Shown here one piece after another: positions 17,547 to 20,090 of a DNA stretch of 20,090 nucleotides (positions within the stretch are counted from its first letter, which is position 1; the number at the start of each line of letters is the position of its first letter). Below the pieces are notes generated by a model. It worked only from the letters and a program-made list of their open reading frames with translations, did not search any database and was not told the origin of the DNA. The stretch covers positions 1 through 20,090 of the forward strand of contig JBBRYF010000023.1 of NCBI GenBank assembly GCA_038237925.1, written 5' to 3'. Both the position numbers and the translations under genes were made by a program. This DNA is from AC-32 sp038237925 (lineage in GTDB: Bacteria > Actinomycetota > Thermoleophilia > Gaiellales > Gaiellaceae).

Positions 17547-18553
17547 GGCCGCCCCTCCTCCAGCCCGAGCAGCGCCTCGCGCACGAGCGCGCCGAGGGTG
17601 CCGAGGTTGTAGCCGCCCTCCTGGACGACGACGGTCGGGACGCCCAGCCCACCGAGCAGCCGCCCCGCCTCGCGGAGCCCGGTCGCGCTCACCTCGAGTG
17701 GGCTCTCGGGATCGCTTGCCACAGCGTCGACACCGAGCGCGACCACGAGCCCTGCGCAGCCACTCGCCCACGTCACGAGCTCCTCGACCGCCGCCAGCCA
17801 GAGCTCGTCGCCGCTGCCGGGCGCGAGCGGCAGGTTGCGGTTCGCGCCGTCGCTCTCGTCGGCGAAGCCGAGGAAGTGCGGGAACCAGCCGGCGCCGGGG
17901 TCGACGTGCACCGAGCCGGTGCGCACGTCGTTGCGACCGCGGAAGATCTCCTGCGTGCCGTTGCCGTGGTGCGCGTCGATGTCGAGCACGGCCACGGGCC
18001 CGTCGAGCCGCCTGCGCAGAGCCGCCGCGCCGATGGCCGCGTTGTTCAGGTAGCACGACCCACCGAAGGCCGAGCGCGTGACGTGGTGCCCGGGCGGGCG
18101 CGTGCAGGCGTAGGCGAACGGCTCGCCGCCGGCGACGAGGTCGACCGCCGTCAGGGCCGCGTCGGCCGCGGCGCGCGCCGCCTCCCAGGTGCCGGGCCCG
18201 ACGAGCGTCATCGTGTCGTACGCGAACCAGCCCGGCTTCGCCCAGACCGCGGTCGGCACGCGCCGCGCTCCGAGCTCGCGGTGCGCGAATACGTACGGGA
18301 CGACCTGCTCATGCGGCAGGTCGGCTCCCTGCCATTCCTCCCACGCCGAGGCGAGGTACGCGAGCAGCGCGCCGTGGTGGACGTCGAGCAGAGCCTCGTC
18401 CGGGTGCGGCTCGGCTTCGACGAAACGAGCGTCCAGCGCGTCGAGGATCGCCCGCATGCGAGCCGGCGTCTCGGCGGCCTGAGTGCTCACACCGACCCAG
18501 ATCTCGGCGAGCGGCTCGTGGAGCAAACAGCGATCGCTCCGGACGACCGGCAT
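17543..18553 (-). CDS. HDAC-superfamily deacetylase (acetylpolyamine amidohydrolase-like)
   Basis: 336 residues from ATG 18553, preceded by GGAG at a good distance; an in-frame GTG at 18565 would add four residues. All zinc and catalytic residues are present: RPPGHHV with the His pair (156, 157), VLDIDAHHGNGT with zinc ligands Asp193 and His195, Asp276 in ALGVDAVASDP, and the transition-state Tyr315 in EGGYNL. 'SVHVDPGAGWFPHFLG' matches the loop of bacterial acetylpolyamine amidohydrolases (IHxDP---YP---G), with Trp in place of the usual Tyr. This family removes acetyl or similar acyl groups from polyamines or lysine-like amines in the cytoplasm. It is first in an operon with peptidases and a peptide importer, so N-acyl peptides or acylated lysine are conceivable substrates. 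The true substrate cannot be read from sequence. Confidence 0.92.
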   Translation of the reverse strand: MPVVRSDRCLLHEPLAEIWVGVSTQAAETPARMRAILDALDARFVEAEPHPDEALLDVHHGALLAYLASAWEEWQGADLPHEQVVPYVFAHRELGARRVPTAVWAKPGWFAYDTMTLVGPGTWEAARAAADAALTAVDLVAGGEPFAYACTRPPGHHVTRSAFGGSCYLNNAAIGAAALRRRLDGPVAVLDIDAHHGNGTQEIFRGRNDVRTGSVHVDPGAGWFPHFLGFADESDGANRNLPLAPGSGDELWLAAVEELVTWASGCAGLVVALGVDAVASDPESPLEVSATGLREAGRLLGGLGVPTVVVQEGGYNLGTLGALVREALLGLEEGRP

Positions 18554-18628
18554 GGAAAGCTCCACGCGGCGACTCTACAGTCCTTCCGTGAGCGGAAACC
18601 CTCCCGACCCAGGCGCCCGCGTCCGCGC
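18554..18628. promoter_or_regulatory. Divergent intergenic spacer, presumed promoter of the minus-strand operon
   Basis: Only about 75 bases separate the deacetylase start from the start of recognisable P1-peptidase sequence on the other strand. The minus-strand operon of eight genes has no other upstream space, so its promoter must lie here or inside the P1 remnant. No clear -35/-10 pair was found. Confidence 0.3.
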
Positions 18629-18829
18629 GAGCTCGGCATCGTGATCGGCGAGCTCGAGCCCGGCCCGAGCGACTCGATCGCCGATGTCGAGGGCGTACGC
18701 GTCGGCCACGTCACCGTCTGGCGCGACGAGCCCGATCCGCCCGAGGGGCGCGGGATCGCGCGCACGGGCGTGACCGCGATCGTGCCTCCGTCGCTGCCGC
18801 TCGCGGCCTTGGCAGGAGCGCGTTTGTAG
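18629..18829 (+). pseudogene. N-terminal fragment of a P1-family (DmpA-like) aminopeptidase
   Basis: The reading frame contains 'ELGIVIGELEPGPSDSIADVEGVRVGHVTVWRDEPDPPEGRG', then 'IARTGVTAIVPP', the standard beginning of P1/DmpA-type N-terminal nucleophile peptidases. After about residue 60 similarity ends: the next residues are SLPLAALAGARL and a TAG at 18827-18829, and that DNA belongs to a different gene on the other strand. The catalytic Gly-Ser cleavage site lies far downstream in the family and is lost. A start is hard to place; GTG 18641 and a GTG at 18588 one frame away are candidates. It lies divergent to the peptide operon, and a peptidase of this kind would fit that theme. Confidence 0.8.
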
Positions 18830-18917
18830 CCGCGACCGACGTTCCGCCGAGCGCGACGAACAGCGCGAGCAGAGCGACGTGGTGACGCCGAAAGTACCTT
18901 GCGATTGGCTCGAGCAT
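18806..18917 (-). pseudogene. Truncated exported protein with the ALFVALGGTSVAAT N-terminus
   Basis: From ATG 18917 the protein reads MLEPIARYFRRHHVALLALF, then VALGGTSVAATNALLPR, a signal sequence that I recognise as the common start of many secreted Thermoleophilia proteins, which usually continue with NSVGT-QL-type repeats. From about 18810 the frame crosses into the antisense of the P1-peptidase fragment, and the rest is lost. The junction lies within about 15 bases of 18800-18815. Both genes end at the same breakpoint, pointing to one deletion or inversion. Confidence 0.7.
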
Positions 18918-19107
18918 TTCGTCTCACCATCCGCGCGGGGAAAAATTAGGATGGCAGGTTCAGCGCTGCCGTTCAAGAGCGCAGCGATCGTCGAAGCGGG
19001 AAACATCCGGTCGTGACCTCGCAGGTTCCTTCGGCATCGGTTCCAACAGGCGCTGGCGCCGCGAGCGCGATGGGCAGCCTCAGCCTTTTGATGCGCTCCG
19101 TCGTATC

Positions 19108-19133
19108 AAGGCCCGGTTCAGCCGCCGGGCCTT
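19108..19133. terminator. Hairpin, possible bidirectional terminator
   Basis: AAGGCCCGG (19108-19116) pairs perfectly with CCGGGCCTT (19125-19133) over an 8-base loop. It lies at the end of the excisionase-like gene. T runs are short on both sides (CTTCCTT on +, CTTGAT on -), so termination strength is uncertain. Confidence 0.5.
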
Positions 19134-19351
19134 CCTTGTCGGACGCACTGCCGCCGCGGTTGATAAGCGCGCGAACTTCGCGGTGCCGGAACCGAACCGA
19201 GCCGGATCCGCACTTGTGGAAGCTCGCCAGCACGAACGAGGCGCCTGACCGTCGGCACGGAAACACCGAGCGCTGTCGCAACCTGCCGAATCCCGATGAG
19301 CCGCTCCATGGGCTCGTCTTCTAGGTACGTTGGGTCGAAGTGAGTAGGCAT
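19118..19351 (-). pseudogene. Excisionase/AlpA-like helix-turn-helix protein with C-terminal frameshift
   Basis: From ATG 19351 the reading is MPTHFDPTYLEDEPMERLIG, then 'IRQVATALGVSVPTVRRLVRAGELPQVRI', a MerR-like winged helix of the excisionase (HTH_17) type. A second ATG at MERLIG may be the real start. After VRIRLGSV the frame reads PAPRSS, while the expected end GSVRFRHREVRALINRG lies one frame away, so about two bases have been inserted near 19215. The product stops at 19118, inside the loop of the downstream hairpin. Such proteins direct excision of integrated elements or act as small regulators. With two tRNA scars in the same 20 kb, a mobile-element origin is plausible. The DNA-binding half is intact. 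Confidence 0.7.
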
Positions 19352-19360
19352 GACGCCATC

Positions 19361-19373
19361 TCACCACTGGTGA
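19361..19373. promoter_or_regulatory. Perfect palindrome upstream of the excisionase-like gene
   Basis: TCACCA-C-TGGTGA is a perfect 6+1+6 inverted repeat 9 bases upstream of the ATG on the minus strand. It also lies 7 bases from the stop of the DUF998 gene. It could be an operator for the HTH protein or a short symmetric binding site for another regulator. Confidence 0.45.
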
Positions 19374-19380
19374 CAGCGGA

Positions 19381-19674
19381 TCACCCATTGAGCAACGGCA
19401 CAGCGACGCGCGCAGGCGCTCGGACAGCTCGCCGCAGGCCATACGCGAGACCCAGAATGGCGAGGCCGAGGAGGGCGAAGGTGAAAACCTGCGTCCACCC
19501 GTACTCCCCGTCAGCCGTCCCGCTGGGCCAGGCGATCGACGAACTCTTCTGGTGGATCAACCCCCAGCCGTGGTCGTGCAGAAAGTCCCACTCAAGCGCG
19601 GTTAGCAGGGTCACGACGACTGCGAAGACGAGTGCCATCACCATGGCGAATGTCCCCAGTCGCTTCGTCGTCAT
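19381..19674 (-). CDS. Shortened DUF998-like membrane protein
   Basis: 97 residues from ATG 19674, with GCGAGCGAG upstream; the longer frame to 19941 has no family sequence. The first membrane segment is 'TFAMVMALVFAVVVTLLTALE'; then comes the family mark 'EWDFLHDHGWGLIH' and 'WPSGTADGEYGWTQVFTFALLGLAILGLAYGLRRAVR', holding the second segment. DUF998 proteins normally carry several more membrane segments and about 200 residues. Here the frame ends in RRAVRAPARVAVPLLNG just after the second segment, so it is probably truncated, although the stop is clean. Function of the family is unknown. Confidence 0.6.
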   Translation of the reverse strand: MTTKRLGTFAMVMALVFAVVVTLLTALEWDFLHDHGWGLIHQKSSSIAWPSGTADGEYGWTQVFTFALLGLAILGLAYGLRRAVRAPARVAVPLLNG

Positions 19675-19993
19675 CTCGCTCGCCCGGCTCCTACCACGGC
19701 GGGCAATCATGGCACGAGCGACGATCACGCCGTCGCGGAGGTCGCTCTCGTCAAGCTGCAACACGCCCCGCGGTGAAGTCCGATGAGTGATGCCCGAGCA
19801 GCCGCCGGGCGTCGTCGGCGGATTGGTCGGCGTTGTGGAGTTCTTTGACCTGCGCCGGACCCTACGTCCGAGATAGTGGGTTGTCGCCTGAGCCAGTGTT
19901 CGGGTGTTTCCCGACAACTGGGTCGGTTCGTCACGTGGCACGGCTCGACGCGCGGGTCTGTCGCCCGCGGCTAAGCAGTGACAAGATCAGATC
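19675..19993. other. Stretch with no supported gene
   Basis: Three minus-strand frames are open over part of it but carry no motif I recognise; one reads VKELHNADQSADDARRLLGH, which I could not assign. No RNA gene or clear hairpin is visible. It must contain the promoters of the divergent DUF998 and FAD-oxidoreductase genes. Confidence 0.4.
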
Positions 19994-20090
19994 GTGTCCG
20001 AGCGCATGGCACCGACCGAGCACGTCGACGTCGTCGTCGTTGGGGCACGCGTTGCGGGCGCGACAGTGGCCGCGCTGCTGGGCGATGCGG
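19994..20090 (+). CDS. FAD-dependent oxidoreductase, start only (runs off window)
   Basis: GTG 19994, or ATG 20006 in the same frame, opens 'EHVDVVVVGARVAGATVAALLGDA', the beta-alpha-beta FAD-binding Rossmann start with GARVAGA in place of GAGPAGS, a variant common in flavin monooxygenase/geranylgeranyl-reductase-like proteins. Only 32 residues lie in the window, so substrate and family branch are open. The ribosome site is weak for both starts. Confidence 0.75.
   Translation, partial: MSERMAPTEHVDVVVVGARVAGATVAALLGDA

Noticed and set aside
16209..17612. Long + strand frame opposite the M28 peptidase
   Set aside because: Antisense to a gene with all catalytic residues; no motif of its own.

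Overview
The window is GC-rich bacterial DNA, most likely from an actinomycete-type chromosome. The high-GC codon usage, frequent GTG starts and 4-base start/stop overlaps support this. A truncated protein with an N-terminus of the 'ALFVALGGTSVAAT' kind, which I recall from Thermoleophilia (Solirubrobacterales/Gaiellales), hints at that class. The lineage is inference from memory, not a search.

Layout. (1) 1-3.0 kb is a decayed accessory strip. It holds a broken ArsR-like winged-helix regulator, a 20-bp tandem repeat, an intact small alpha/beta-barrel protein, a VOC/glyoxalase pseudogene, a 3'-half tRNA-Thr(GGT) scar with its terminator and a run of decamer repeats on its left, a standalone HARE-HTH protein, and a possible piece of a RecB-like nuclease. 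(2) 3.0-6.8 kb is a glyoxylate-shunt operon on the + strand: a small CxCPDF protein, malate synthase, isocitrate lyase and a GntR/FCD regulator. The last has no ATG, GTG or TTG start and appears to begin at a CTG overlapping the aceA stop. (3) 7.0-9.28 kb is a gene graveyard: a NarL-type response regulator, an L,D-transpeptidase piece, a class III cyclase C-terminus, a frameshifted PD40 beta-propeller lipoprotein-like gene, a 3'-half tRNA-Lys(TTT) scar and an MFS transporter N-terminus cut off next to that scar. (4) 9.26-18.55 kb is one long minus-strand operon of eight intact genes: HDAC-superfamily deacetylase, M28 aminopeptidase, S66 LD-carboxypeptidase, then a complete peptide/oligopeptide ABC importer (binding protein, two permeases, two ATPases). 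Six of its seven junctions are very tight, and five are 4-base overlaps. (5) 18.6-20.09 kb is again rearranged: a truncated P1-family peptidase joined tail to tail with a truncated minus-strand gene, a frameshifted excisionase-like HTH gene with a perfect palindrome upstream, a shortened DUF998 membrane protein, and the start of an FAD-dependent oxidoreductase running off the window.

How it fits together. The two healthy modules are metabolic. The shunt operon lets the cell grow on acetate or fatty acids, and the FCD regulator is probably its local sensor. The minus-strand operon reads as peptide scavenging: import by the ABC system, then cytoplasmic trimming by the M28 and S66 peptidases (none of the three enzymes shows a signal peptide) and deacylation by the HDAC homologue. 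The natural hypothesis is salvage of modified or cell-wall-derived peptides. The rest records repeated integration at tRNA 3' ends followed by deletion and frameshift decay.
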